A DNA stretch of 12,889 nt from Desulfobacteraceae bacterium 4572_89 (GCA_002085465.1 NBML01000096.1:1-12889); one strand, 5' to 3'; shown: positions 1 to 7,142, numbered from the stretch's first letter. Numbers and translations: made by a program. The notes: a model not told the origin generated them from the sequence alone.

Positions 1-987
1 GTTGACCACCTCCACCCTTGGGTCATGAAAGGATCGGTGGTTGATCCCTGTCAGCACTGGATGATTTTTTGCAAGCCGGGTCATGACGGGATCCAGGTCC
101 ACCAGGGTGACGGATCCCACATCCCTGTATTTGAGCACCTCCCGGAGGGCCAGACCGTCCCCTCCCCCCAGGATGAGAATCTTTCCATGGCTGGAGGCAA
201 GGCCCATGGCCGGGTGGACCAGGGGTTCGTGATAGCGCTCTTCGTCATAGGTGGAGAACTGTTCCTGGCCGTTTATGTAGAGCCAGTAGTGGGAGCGCCA
301 CCGGGTCATGACAATCTTCTGATACCGGGTCTGGCGGGAGAGAACTTTCCTGAAATGGGTAAGGCGATGAAACCTGACCAGGAGCCAGAGGGCCACCAGG
401 AAATTGATACTCCCCAGGAGCACCGGAGTGTAGGCAAAGCCCAGAAAGGGCAGAAAGACAAAGGCAAAAAGGATGCCCCCCAGGAGGGAGCCGAAATAAT
501 CCATCTCCAGGACAGATGCTATGTTGGTCCTGAGTTCCTGGTACCCGGAGTTGATCCTGGTTGCCAGGGGAATCTCAAGACCTATGAGAAACCCTATGGC
601 CAGGGCCAGGGGGTAGATGACCGCCTCCCGGGACTCCATGTAGATGGAAAGTCCGAAACAGAGAACGGCGGAGAGGGCGCAGAGGGATGAGAGGAGCATC
701 TCCACAACGATAAAGGTGTCCAGAAGATGGGTCTTGAAATTCCGGCTCCATCGGCTCCCCAGTCCCATGGCAAAGAGCATGAAGGACATGATCAGTGTCC
801 ACTGGAGGGTTGCATTGCCCATAAGATAGGTGGCCAGGGTGGAGAGGACGAACTCCGCCACGATGCCGGAGCAGCCTGTGGCAAAGAGACAGAACTGGAG
901 TGCCCTGCTTCTGGATTTCTGGTAATCCTCAATTTTAGATTCAGGGCCGCTTCCCGGGGGAGAGACGGAGGAAGACGTACTGGTCAT
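1..987 (-). CDS. Membrane-bound spermidine-synthase-like aminopropyltransferase (partial, C-terminus missing)
   Basis: The reading frame is open for 329 codons and leaves the window on the left without a stop. After a short Ser/Pro-rich tail, residues about 30-215 form five or six hydrophobic segments, so the N-terminal half is an integral membrane domain. The soluble part then shows the spermidine synthase signature: YINGQEQFSTYDEERYHEPL with HPAM just after it, then the SAM-site loop LILGGGDG (GGGDG at residues 274-278) and the acidic strand end VTLVDLDP. Family knowledge: such proteins transfer an aminopropyl group from decarboxylated SAM to a polyamine or a related acceptor. The membrane-fused class is poorly characterised and its acceptor is unknown. 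The ATG at 987 is chosen because an in-frame TGA lies six codons upstream. It follows the DUF350 gene by 46 bases, so the two are probably co-transcribed. The fold is clear, the substrate is not. Confidence 0.88.
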   Translation of the reverse strand, partial: MTSTSSSVSPPGSGPESKIEDYQKSRSRALQFCLFATGCSGIVAEFVLSTLATYLMGNATLQWTLIMSFMLFAMGLGSRWSRNFKTHLLDTFIVVEMLLSSLCALSAVLCFGLSIYMESREAVIYPLALAIGFLIGLEIPLATRINSGYQELRTNIASVLEMDYFGSLLGGILFAFVFLPFLGFAYTPVLLGSINFLVALWLLVRFHRLTHFRKVLSRQTRYQKIVMTRWRSHYWLYINGQEQFSTYDEERYHEPLVHPAMGLASSHGKILILGGGDGLALREVLKYRDVGSVTLVDLDPVMTRLAKNHPVLTGINHRSFHDPRVEVVN

Positions 988-1033
988 GGACAGGGGAGAG
1001 CCTCATGATGGAATGGGATAAAAAAGGCCCGGC

Positions 1034-1903
1034 TCATATGCACCAGTAGATGATAAAAGCACCGGCAATATAGGCAAAAGCTTCGATATAAGCGGCTCCG
1101 ATGTTGGGCCCCTTCTCCTCCCTGGATTTATCCGGCTTGAGCCCCATGATCTCATGGGATAGCTTCACCCCGGGCATGAGAAGCCGGTCGGTGAGTGTCC
1201 TGAGCAGGGGCAGAGCAGATAGCCCCACCAGGGAGTAGGTGAAAAAATCTGTAAGATTCTCCTGCCAGGAGACGAAATCCCCTTCGGCGGCCAGCCCCAC
1301 GATGATGCCCAGGGATATCAACGCTCCGGCAAAAGCTATGCCCGCAGCCACATTATCTTTTTCGATCTCTTTCTGGATATCAAAGGAGGTGATGAGGTTA
1401 TAGACAAAGGCGGCCACGGCCAGAAGCAGCTGGCCCAGGATCCAGAAGACCAGGGCGGTCCAGATGCTCCCCCCCTCGCCTGAAATAGCGCCGAAAAGTA
1501 CAAAACCCGATGCCAGGGAGGTGCCGAACACCACGGCCCCGGTGCCCTGGTTCCTGTCCCTTATGAGCTCATCTTTCACCCTGAATTTATGGAGGATCAC
1601 ACGGTCGCAGAAAAATGTGGAGAGGTTCAGCAGGATGATGCCAAGCATCCCATAGAAAAAAAGATCCAGCAGGTCCGTTGAAAGCCCCCTTGAGGGGCCC
1701 ACCACCGTGCCCCCCAGGGTGAGGACAAGGCCTGCAAAGTAACCTGTGACCGAGAGGGCTACGGCAGGATTATCATTCTCCACCAGCTCCCGGTTGAGAT
1801 TAAAATCCCGGTGGAGCAGCCCGTAAATCCATTTTCCTATGTAAAAGAGGATGAAAAAGACAGCAATATATATCAGTCCCAGGAAAAAATCGTCCAGTCT
1901 CAT
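1034..1903 (-). CDS. DUF350 (YjfL-type) tandem-repeat membrane protein
   Basis: A 289-residue, strongly hydrophobic protein with about eight predicted membrane segments, organised as two similar halves. Each half carries the DUF350 hallmark of a short polar loop followed by a helix: NDNPAVALSVTGYFAGL at about residues 43-59 and KDNVAAGIAFAGALISLG near residue 180. A charged loop (RVKDELIRDRNQGTGAVVFG) precedes the second half. DUF350 proteins are inner-membrane proteins of unknown biochemical role. They recur beside YjfC-type ATP-grasp ligases, PspA-like proteins and spermidine-synthase-like enzymes, which is the neighbourhood here. The ATG overlaps the stop of the upstream lipoprotein gene (ATGA), a sign of translational coupling. 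The stop lies 46 bases before the aminopropyltransferase-like gene. The family call is firm; no function should be assumed. Confidence 0.87.
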   Translation of the reverse strand: MRLDDFFLGLIYIAVFFILFYIGKWIYGLLHRDFNLNRELVENDNPAVALSVTGYFAGLVLTLGGTVVGPSRGLSTDLLDLFFYGMLGIILLNLSTFFCDRVILHKFRVKDELIRDRNQGTGAVVFGTSLASGFVLFGAISGEGGSIWTALVFWILGQLLLAVAAFVYNLITSFDIQKEIEKDNVAAGIAFAGALISLGIIVGLAAEGDFVSWQENLTDFFTYSLVGLSALPLLRTLTDRLLMPGVKLSHEIMGLKPDKSREEKGPNIGAAYIEAFAYIAGAFIIYWCI

Positions 1904-2694
1904 TTGCCCAATCCTCCCGAACGTCCCCTTAAACCGGTTTTAGTCCTTCCAATACGACTGCTTACACGGTTCTTGAAACTCTGTTTGGAACTCTTGGCCC
2001 CTGCCATGCGGGTCGCAAAAAAGCCGGGTCTTATCTTTTTTGCGATGGCACCGCTGGAGCCGTACTCTTTTCTGGAGCCGAAGAAGGGACGGCCCTGGGA
2101 TCGGTATTTGCGGTACATACCGTAATCATTGCGATGGACAGGATGATACCACCCTCCGAAAAGACTGCTGAAAAAAGCGTATTTCCCGTAAAATTCCCAG
2201 AATGAGCCGCCGGAAGAGTCCTGGCGCCAGCGGCCGTACTCAGAATCTCCCACATACCCGTACCCCGGGGGGGAGACCTGATCCTCCACCACTCCGTCCT
2301 TTTTTGTAACAAGGGCCATTCCCAGGAAAGCTTCATTGGCCCTGAAATATTTTTCAGGCACCCTGAGCCAGTCGGTTTTTTTTGAGCCGTCGGGCTCCAC
2401 CACCAGATATTTATGATAATAGGACTTGGAAAAGGTCCCCTCTTTTTTCATGTCATCCAGGAGTATTGAGTAAGTGGGCTTGTCTGCCAGGTCTCTCTTG
2501 AGGGAGGTGAGGGGTATCTCGCCGGAACCTCCACCGCAGCTGGTGAGAAACGGCACAAGGCCAAATACCATGATCACCATGCAAAACATGCCGAGGCGCG
2601 CCGTCATTGATCCGGCGTCCCCGGAGCCCTTGAGACTAAAGGAGACTGCTGATTTATCACCAGCTCTCTGATTGGGGGGAAATTGCTGTTCCAT
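1900..2694 (-). CDS. Lipoprotein, first gene of the DUF350/aminopropyltransferase operon
   Basis: A 264-residue protein of unrecognised family. A hydrophobic stretch (MFCMVIMVFGLVPF) ends in LTSC followed by GGG, a good lipobox, so the mature protein should be lipid-anchored. The first ATG (2694) has AAGGA seven bases upstream but gives a long 40-residue n-region. An internal ATG at 2607 (MTARLGMF...) would give a normal signal peptide, so the start is uncertain between the two. The middle is aromatic (FWEFYGKYAFFSSLFGGWYH). The last 50 residues are rich in Arg, Lys, Ser and Gly and very basic, which is unusual for a lipoprotein and suggests contact with anionic polymers or lipids. The layout (aromatic/Gly core, basic Gly/Ser tail) recalls YgiB/YjfM-type lipoproteins found next to DUF350 genes in enterobacteria, but no sequence homology can be claimed by eye. 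It overlaps the DUF350 gene by 4 bases. Confidence 0.75.
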   Translation of the reverse strand: MEQQFPPNQRAGDKSAVSFSLKGSGDAGSMTARLGMFCMVIMVFGLVPFLTSCGGGSGEIPLTSLKRDLADKPTYSILLDDMKKEGTFSKSYYHKYLVVEPDGSKKTDWLRVPEKYFRANEAFLGMALVTKKDGVVEDQVSPPGYGYVGDSEYGRWRQDSSGGSFWEFYGKYAFFSSLFGGWYHPVHRNDYGMYRKYRSQGRPFFGSRKEYGSSGAIAKKIRPGFFATRMAGAKSSKQSFKNRVSSRIGRTKTGLRGRSGGLGK

Positions 2695-2884
2695 GCTTCT
2701 ATCCTTAACAGATCATTAGATGGGGATCAAGGGGATTCACCAATTTTGATTTTGATTTTTCAGACAAAGTGTGTGATGCGTAACATACTGAAATCAAATC
2801 AGTCAAAAATTCAGGTTCGCGACTTTTCGCCTCATTGGATTCCATCATTAGAATTGCTGAAAGGGGATTTAAGCAAATCCGACT

Positions 2885-3874
2885 TCAGTGACTGAACACC
2901 ACGGCCAGATCCACCCGTCGTTCCAGCCCCTTTGCCCGGGACATGCCCTTTGCAGCAAACCGGTACCGGCCGGTGGTTCCCACCTGAAAGACCGACGGCT
3001 TGATGCCGAATTTCTCCAGCTCATGGACCACGTTGGCGGCCCTGTCCGCCCCGAGCTCAAAATTGGAAGGATATTTTTTGGTGTTAATACTCCGGATATC
3101 GGCATACCCGTCCACCAGAATCTTCACATCACGGTCTGCGAGAAACCCGGCGAGCTTTTTCAACAGGTCTTTATACTCATGGGCAACCGTGGCCTCAGCG
3201 GTGGCAAAAAGAATGGGAAGCCGGTTGATCAGCCTGGAGCAGCCGTCACCCCGGGTGAGTTCAAACCAGTCATCCAGGCCGGCTGATTTCAGATCCCGGG
3301 CAAGGTCATCTCTGAACCGCTGCTGCTTCTCAGCTGGGGAGGGTCCGGAAGAGGCTAAAACTGATGTAGATGAGGCTGACGTGGATGAGGCGTTAGAAAA
3401 ATTTAAACCTGCCGAACCTGCCCCGTGGTGGTCTTCTAAAGGAACTTCCGAAATGGAACCTGCCGGAGAAAGGGGTGAAATCCCGCCCTTTTCCACAGGA
3501 TACTCGCCTGCGCCAAGGATCTGCAGCTTATCCTTCAGCCGGGCAATATCTTTATCCAGAGCCTCCATCCTGAATTTTGCCAGCTCAAGGCTCTTGACAA
3601 GGGCACAGGGCACAGGGGTATAGCGGTCCTGGATCTTTTGAATCTTCGTCTCAAGCCAGATACGGTTATTTTTAACCCTCTCAAGCTCCAGCCGGTTGAC
3701 CTGGATATTGCCCTGATATTCCGATATGAGCTGGGCCCTTTCGGTATAAGTATACGGCCCGGCATAACCACTGCCCGCCATCACTCCCTGGGGCAGAAAA
3801 ACGGCAAAAAAAGCCGGAAGCACCCATAATAACCCTGCTAACACTCTCTGCACTCTTCCCGGTCTCTTCATCAT
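2885..3874 (-). CDS. Secreted OmpA/MotB-like peptidoglycan-binding protein with coiled coil
   Basis: A 329-residue exported protein. Residues 1-33 are a signal peptide (MMKRPGRVQRV, hydrophobic core, cleavage likely after GVMA). Residues about 45-125 are charged and heptad-like (LELERVKNNRIWLETKIQKI), indicating a coiled coil. Residues about 150-185 are a Ser/Ala/Thr-rich linker. Residues 215-329 are an OmpA C-terminal-type domain: ILVDGYADIRSINTKKYPSN, FELGADRAANVV, GIKPSVF and a final LERRVDL. The INTKKYPSNFELG spacing is closer to MotB than to OmpA. This domain class binds meso-diaminopimelate in peptidoglycan non-covalently. The start is set at the ATG at 3874 because GGAGA lies 4 bases upstream; the next ATG (3871) is equally possible, and the longer form from 3901 lacks a ribosome site. 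No motA or flagellar gene adjoins it, so a wall-anchoring role is more likely than a stator role. Confidence 0.82.
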   Translation of the reverse strand: MMKRPGRVQRVLAGLLWVLPAFFAVFLPQGVMAGSGYAGPYTYTERAQLISEYQGNIQVNRLELERVKNNRIWLETKIQKIQDRYTPVPCALVKSLELAKFRMEALDKDIARLKDKLQILGAGEYPVEKGGISPLSPAGSISEVPLEDHHGAGSAGLNFSNASSTSASSTSVLASSGPSPAEKQQRFRDDLARDLKSAGLDDWFELTRGDGCSRLINRLPILFATAEATVAHEYKDLLKKLAGFLADRDVKILVDGYADIRSINTKKYPSNFELGADRAANVVHELEKFGIKPSVFQVGTTGRYRFAAKGMSRAKGLERRVDLAVVFSH

Positions 3875-3904
3875 AGACTCTCCATGGTTATCCTGAATCA
3901 AAGC

Positions 3905-4202
3905 CCCTGATCCACCATCAAGGTGCCACCTGCCGCGTTGCCTACGTTCGCTCCTCCCTGGGGAGTATGACGTAAGCGTTCACAGGGCACTGCACCTGCT
4001 ACGTTGGCGGGCACTTGAAGTACATGAGTACGCCCGCCGCCTTGTATATGCAGCACCCTGTAAACGCTTACAATTCGGCAAATTGACTGTGAACGATTAC
4101 AGTATGACTTATACACCTCAGTCGTCACTCCTTGGCGCCTTGCATCTGACACTTTTTTTTGTGTCATTGTGACATGTTATAAGATTTGATGGTGAATTTG
4201 GG
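3905..4202 (+). repeat. Palindromic intergenic repeat, copy A (interrupted)
   Basis: This matches copy B at 8429-8612. Bases 3905-3971 match 8429-8495 with two mismatches and 4109-4152 match 8496-8539 exactly; the bases between are an inserted element. The ends are inverted repeats: ATCCACCATCAA (3910-3921) against TTGATGGTGAAT (4186-4197), 11 of 12. It fills most of the 350-base gap between two minus-strand envelope genes. An ORF through it is an artefact of the repeat. It is probably one of a dispersed family, although only two copies are visible here. Confidence 0.85.
3972..4100 (+). mobile_element. 129-bp IS66-like MITE inserted in palindromic repeat A
   Basis: The element starts GTAAGCGTTCACAG (3972-3985) and ends CTGTGAACGATTAC (4087-4100). 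These are inverted repeats matching at 13 of 14 positions. It is flanked by an exact 8-bp direct repeat, AGTATGAC (3964-3971 and 4101-4108), which occurs only once at the equivalent place in uninterrupted copy B (8488-8495). Family knowledge: IS66-family elements have ends beginning GTAA and make 8-bp target duplications. At 129 bp it encodes no transposase, so it would need one in trans. It has internal structure: 3972-3994 pairs imperfectly with 4049-4071, and GGCGGGC (4006-4012) with GCCCGCC (4032-4038), so the transcript would fold into a long hairpin. The insertion is well supported; assignment to IS66 rests on end sequence and duplication length. Confidence 0.8.
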
Positions 4203-4224
4203 AAGCAGACCCCGCTTGCTGTTT

Positions 4225-4545
4225 CTATTTCACACCGTTTGCACTGACAACAGAGTTTCTGCCGTGAGTGTCGCCCGCGCCTATTCCCACGGGCCACCAG
4301 ATCATTTTCCGACAGGCAAAGTTGACCCTGAGACTCATATGGGCTTCGGTGATGCCGAAATCCCTTCTCTTTACATCGATGATCTCCGCCCCCCTGAGCC
4401 AGGACTGGGCCTGGGTCCGGATAATATCATAATCGCCCATCGCAGACGCAACCACCGAGCTACTGGGCTGAAAACAGCAGCAACCGGAAATCAGCAGCAG
4501 CCCTCCAACAATCAATCCACATGCAGCACATCTCATCACGTTCAT
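4225..4545 (-). CDS. Small lipoprotein of unknown function
   Basis: A 106-residue protein with a short lipoprotein signal: MNVMRCAACG, then LIVGGLLL and the lipobox LISGC with three consecutive Cys. The start is well supported by AAGGAG six bases before the ATG. The rest (GDYDIIRTQAQSWLRGAEIIDV, then KRRDFGITEAHMSLRVNFACRK) is compact with no motif I recognise. The last 20 or so residues (HGRNSVVSANGVK) look like an extension into non-conserved sequence, so the protein may be slightly longer or shorter than its ancestors. It is transcribed divergently from the secreted protein gene at 4766, with 220 bases between them that include a GC-rich palindrome. Confidence 0.68.
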   Translation of the reverse strand: MNVMRCAACGLIVGGLLLISGCCCFQPSSSVVASAMGDYDIIRTQAQSWLRGAEIIDVKRRDFGITEAHMSLRVNFACRKMIWWPVGIGAGDTHGRNSVVSANGVK

Positions 4546-4606
4546 CTTATGCTCCTTATGTTTTTTTTATACGAAACTCCGGCCAACCATCTGTAATCAT
4601 ATGACC

Positions 4607-4626
4607 CTGCTCCGGCCATGCCGGTT
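4607..4626 (+). repeat. Left arm of a distant 20-bp inverted repeat
   Basis: CTGCTCCGGCCATGCCGGTT is the exact reverse complement of 6914-6933. Each arm also contains a small hairpin, CCGGC-CAT-GCCGG. The pair encloses the secreted protein gene and the broken aminopeptidase gene. It could be a REP-like dispersed unit present twice in opposite orientation, or the ends of a former insertion. Confidence 0.75.
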
Positions 4627-4765
4627 ATAATATGGCGTCACGTCTTGCAAATCTCCGACAATAGATGCTAAACATAATTACCATCGGTCATGAAATTCAA
4701 TAACTTTATTTTTTATGACTCTGATACGGCTACCCCGGACCTTGAATTAATAAGACTCAGGAACA

Positions 4766-5341
4766 ATGAAATACACAGCAAAAGACATACCAGGAGTTCA
4801 TTTTTTTCTTCTTCTGCTTATCCTGCTGCCCTTTGAGCTCTTTCCATACCCCTGTTCCGCCCGGGGAGAAAAGCTTCAAATCTTCTATCTGCGCCAGGAT
4901 GTTCTCTTCACAGGCAATACGATTTCCAGAGCAAATCTTCTCATGCTGCCGGGGGATGAAGAGTTCAGGCTGGAAAAATTTTCCACTATTGTCATCCAGG
5001 GTGAGGCAGCCCCTTCCCTACCCGGGCCTGAAAAAAATCTTGAAACCCGTGCTCTTCATTCAGCCCTTGCATCACTTCTGGAAGCCAAAGGGCTCAAATC
5101 AGTCAAAAATCTGTCGACCACCGTCAACGGTTCAACCCGCCAGGACACAATCATGAGTTATGAGGGCGCCGTCATTCTCCCGGCTCAAACCCTGACCCGA
5201 ACCTTTGATCCTGAAAAGAGAGTGTTCCGGCTCACCCTTAAAATCCGGTTTGCTCCCCTCTCCTTTCCGGACAGATGGCGGCTGCAGCAGCTCATCAAAA
5301 AGGGGACGGATCTATTTTCAGACCTCTTCCTCTATCCATAA
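4766..5341 (+). CDS. Secreted protein of unknown function
   Basis: A 191-residue protein with an N-terminal hydrophobic segment (FFLLLLILLPFELF, residues about 13-26) ending near YPCSARGEK. This could be a signal peptide or, less likely, a lipobox with a poor fit. The mature part has a region of alternating strands, a helix (TRALHSALASLLEAKGLKSV, near residue 109) and a strand-rich end (MSYEGAVILPAQTLTR, then VFRLTLKIRF). Helix-then-strands with an alternating VFRLTLKIRF-like final strand faintly resembles LPP20/FlgT_N-type periplasmic domains; this is a guess from pattern only. AGGAA lies four bases upstream of the ATG, supporting the start. It is divergent from the small lipoprotein gene and is followed by mosaic repeats rather than a clear terminator. 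The gene is real by codon structure and signal sequence; the function is unknown. Confidence 0.68.
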   Translation: MKYTAKDIPGVHFFLLLLILLPFELFPYPCSARGEKLQIFYLRQDVLFTGNTISRANLLMLPGDEEFRLEKFSTIVIQGEAAPSLPGPEKNLETRALHSALASLLEAKGLKSVKNLSTTVNGSTRQDTIMSYEGAVILPAQTLTRTFDPEKRVFRLTLKIRFAPLSFPDRWRLQQLIKKGTDLFSDLFLYP

Positions 5342-5342
5342 A

Positions 5343-5392
5343 ACCCACATGTCCTGACGGACACAACAAATGATGAAAATGCTGATTAATAG
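5343..5392 (+). repeat. Mosaic intergenic repeat, fullest copy
   Basis: It contains a 25-base block (5343-5367: ACCCACATG, then the small hairpin TGTCC-TGAC-GGACA, then CAAC) found again exactly at 6790-6814. An overlapping block (5362-5392, CACAACAA plus GATGAAAATGCTGATTAATA) recurs at 7025-7055 with two mismatches. It is followed by TTCATTCATCATTCA, related to the tandem repeat at 7100. Confidence 0.7.
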
Positions 5393-5418
5393 TTCATTCA
5401 TCATTCACATAATTTTCC

Positions 5419-5446
5419 TTGTAACAAAGGAGCAATACTGTATTAT
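5419..5446 (+). promoter_or_regulatory. Possible sigma-70 promoter for the aminopeptidase gene
   Basis: TTGTAA (5419-5424) and TATTAT (5441-5446) are separated by 16 bases in an AT-rich region 36 bases before the start codon. The match is 4/6 and 5/6 to the consensus. It is a plausible housekeeping promoter, unproven. Confidence 0.4.
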
Positions 5447-5482
5447 TAACTATTAAAATTAATTTTAGATTAAAAGTGAGCC

Positions 5483-6729
5483 ATGAATAAAAAAGAGATC
5501 CTGTTATTTCAGAAAAAAATCATCCGGAAAGAGATTTTGGCCTGGGACTCCATGACCAAAAAAGAGAAAACCGCTGCATTTAAGTTTGCAGATGGGTATA
5601 AGAGCTTTTTAGACCTGGCCAAGACCGAAAGGGAGGCTGCCCGGGAGATCGTCCGCATGGCCCGGGAGGCGGGGGGGCAGGACCTGGACCAAGCCCTGGA
5701 AAAGGGCGGTGCCAAAAGCGGGCCGGGATTTTACTACTCCCTGCATCAGGACAAGACCGTTGCCCTGGTGCGGGTGGGGAAAAGGCCGGTCCGGGAAGGT
5801 CTCAGGATAATAGCGTCCCACCTGGACTCCCCCAGGCTGGATCTGAAGCAGTGCCCGGTCTATGAAGACACGGACATGGGGCTTTTAAAAACTCACTATT
5901 ACGGCGGCATCCGGAAATACCAGTGGCTCTGTGTGCCTCTGGCCCTCCACGGCAGGGTGGTCAAGGCAGACGGAGAGATCCTGGACTTAACCATTGGGGA
6001 GAATCCAAATGACCCCGTATTCATGGTGTCAGACCTTCTTCCCCATCTGGCCGGCAAAATCCAGGAAAGCAAGAAGCTCTCCGAGGCCTTTGAGGGTGAA
6101 AAGCTGAACCTCATCGCAGGGAGCCTGCCCCTGGGGGACGACACCATTTCAGAGAGATTCAAGCTGGGGGTATTAAAGCACCTCCATGACGCCTACGGCC
6201 TTGTGGAGGAGGACTTTGTCAGTGCCGAACTGGAAGCGGTTCCCGCAGCCTGTGCCAGGGACATCGGTCTTGACCGCTCCATGATCGGGGCCTATGGCCA
6301 GGATGACAGGATCTGCGCCTATTCAGAGCTCCAGGCCCTTCTGGACATCCCCGAGCCTGAGTATACTGCCCTTGCCCTCTTCTATGACAAGGAGGAGATC
6401 GGCAGCGAAGGCACCACCGGCGCCAAATCCATATTTCCCGAAAAGGTGGTGGGGGATATTCTAAAGCTTCTCAATCATCAGACGCAGGGGCTGAACTTGT
6501 GGGCATGGTGCGGAGGCTTTTCAATAAAAACAGGGTGGTCTGGCAGACCGGAGAGCTGGGGAAAATTGATCAGGGGGGAGGCGGCACCCTGGCAAAATTC
6601 CTGGCTGAAAAAGGCATTCAGATTCTGGACTGCGGACCCGGTCTTCTGTCCATGCACGCCCCCATGGAGATCTCCAGCAAGGCGGATCTCTTCATGACCT
6701 TCAAAGGGTTTCACTGCTTTTATGAATAA
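5483..6729 (+). pseudogene. M18-family aminopeptidase, disrupted by an internal deletion and frameshift
   Basis: The first frame encodes an M18 metallo-aminopeptidase: YYSLHQDKTVALVRVG, the metal-site SHLDSPRLD (H113), YYGGIRKYQWL, NPNDPVFMVSDLLPHL, AYGQDDRICAY (D274/D275) and DKEEIGSEGTTGA (E304/E305). After KLLNHQ (about 6480) it reads nonsense to a stop at 6697. The family sequence resumes one frame over with DAGAELVGMVRRLFNKN, then VVWQTGELGKIDQGGGG, the ligand-bearing LLSMHAP and the normal C-terminus, stopping at 6729. From memory of bacterial M18 proteins, about 60 residues are missing at the junction, including the ISADVNAA and KYTGxxGK stretches, so this is a real deletion plus frame loss and not a single-base error. 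The deletion is of length 3n+1. The product would be a truncated, almost certainly inactive peptidase. The start ATG has only a weak GTGAG upstream. Confidence 0.85.
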
Positions 6730-6789
6730 ATGCCAACAAAGAACGAAACTCCACACAGGATGCCGCCAGATCAAAGCGAGTTTCATATC

Positions 6790-6814
6790 ACCCACATGTC
6801 CTGACGGACACAAC
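6790..6814 (+). repeat. Mosaic intergenic repeat, second copy (hairpin block only)
   Basis: Identical over 25 bases to 5343-5367, including the TGTCC-TGAC-GGACA hairpin. It lies about 60 bases after the broken aminopeptidase, so the two copies bracket that gene in direct orientation. Confidence 0.7.
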
Positions 6815-6913
6815 GAAGGTTGAAAGATAGTTCTATTTTATAATACAGAATTTATTGTGCTTAAAGTTTAATTCAACCACAATATGTTGTAGTTAAAGTG
6901 GCTCTTTCATACA

Positions 6914-6933
6914 AACCGGCATGGCCGGAGCAG
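6914..6933 (-). repeat. Right arm of the distant 20-bp inverted repeat
   Basis: AACCGGCATGGCCGGAGCAG is the exact reverse complement of 4607-4626. Confidence 0.75.
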
Positions 6934-7024
6934 AATACTTGCTCTTGGCCACAACAAAAGTTAAAACTCTTACAATTACAAGACCTTAATCTGAGTTTTA
7001 TATAACAGCCATGAGTCGAGGACT

Positions 7025-7055
7025 CACAACAAGGGATGAAAATGCTGATTAATAG
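7025..7055 (+). repeat. Mosaic intergenic repeat, third copy (GATGAAAATGC block)
   Basis: Matches 5362-5392 with two mismatches in 31 bases. The bases before it (GAGTCGAGGACTC) form a hairpin at the place where copy 1 has TGTCCTGACGGACA. The hairpin position is kept although its sequence differs. Confidence 0.65.
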
Positions 7056-7099
7056 ATCCTTTCAATTACATAAAATGGACAGCGCATAAGCGCTACTTT

Positions 7100-7133
<34 letters not shown>

Positions 7134-7142
7134 ATAACCCAC

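Noticed and set aside
25..690. 221-codon plus-strand open frame
   Set aside because: It is the antisense shadow of the aminopropyltransferase-like gene, which has clear family motifs on the other strand.
2695..2884. Promoter with TTGACT for the lipoprotein operon on the minus strand
   Set aside because: A TTGACT is present near 2800 but no acceptable -10 box lies 16-18 bases downstream.
3898..4167. 89-codon minus-strand open frame starting MTQKKVSDARRQG
   Set aside because: It runs through palindromic repeat A and the inserted MITE, and the same peptide start recurs in copy B. It is repeat sequence, not a gene.
6470..6500. Programmed ribosomal frameshift in the aminopeptidase gene
   Set aside because: There is no slippery heptamer, and conserved core residues are missing at the junction, so a shift alone would not restore the protein.
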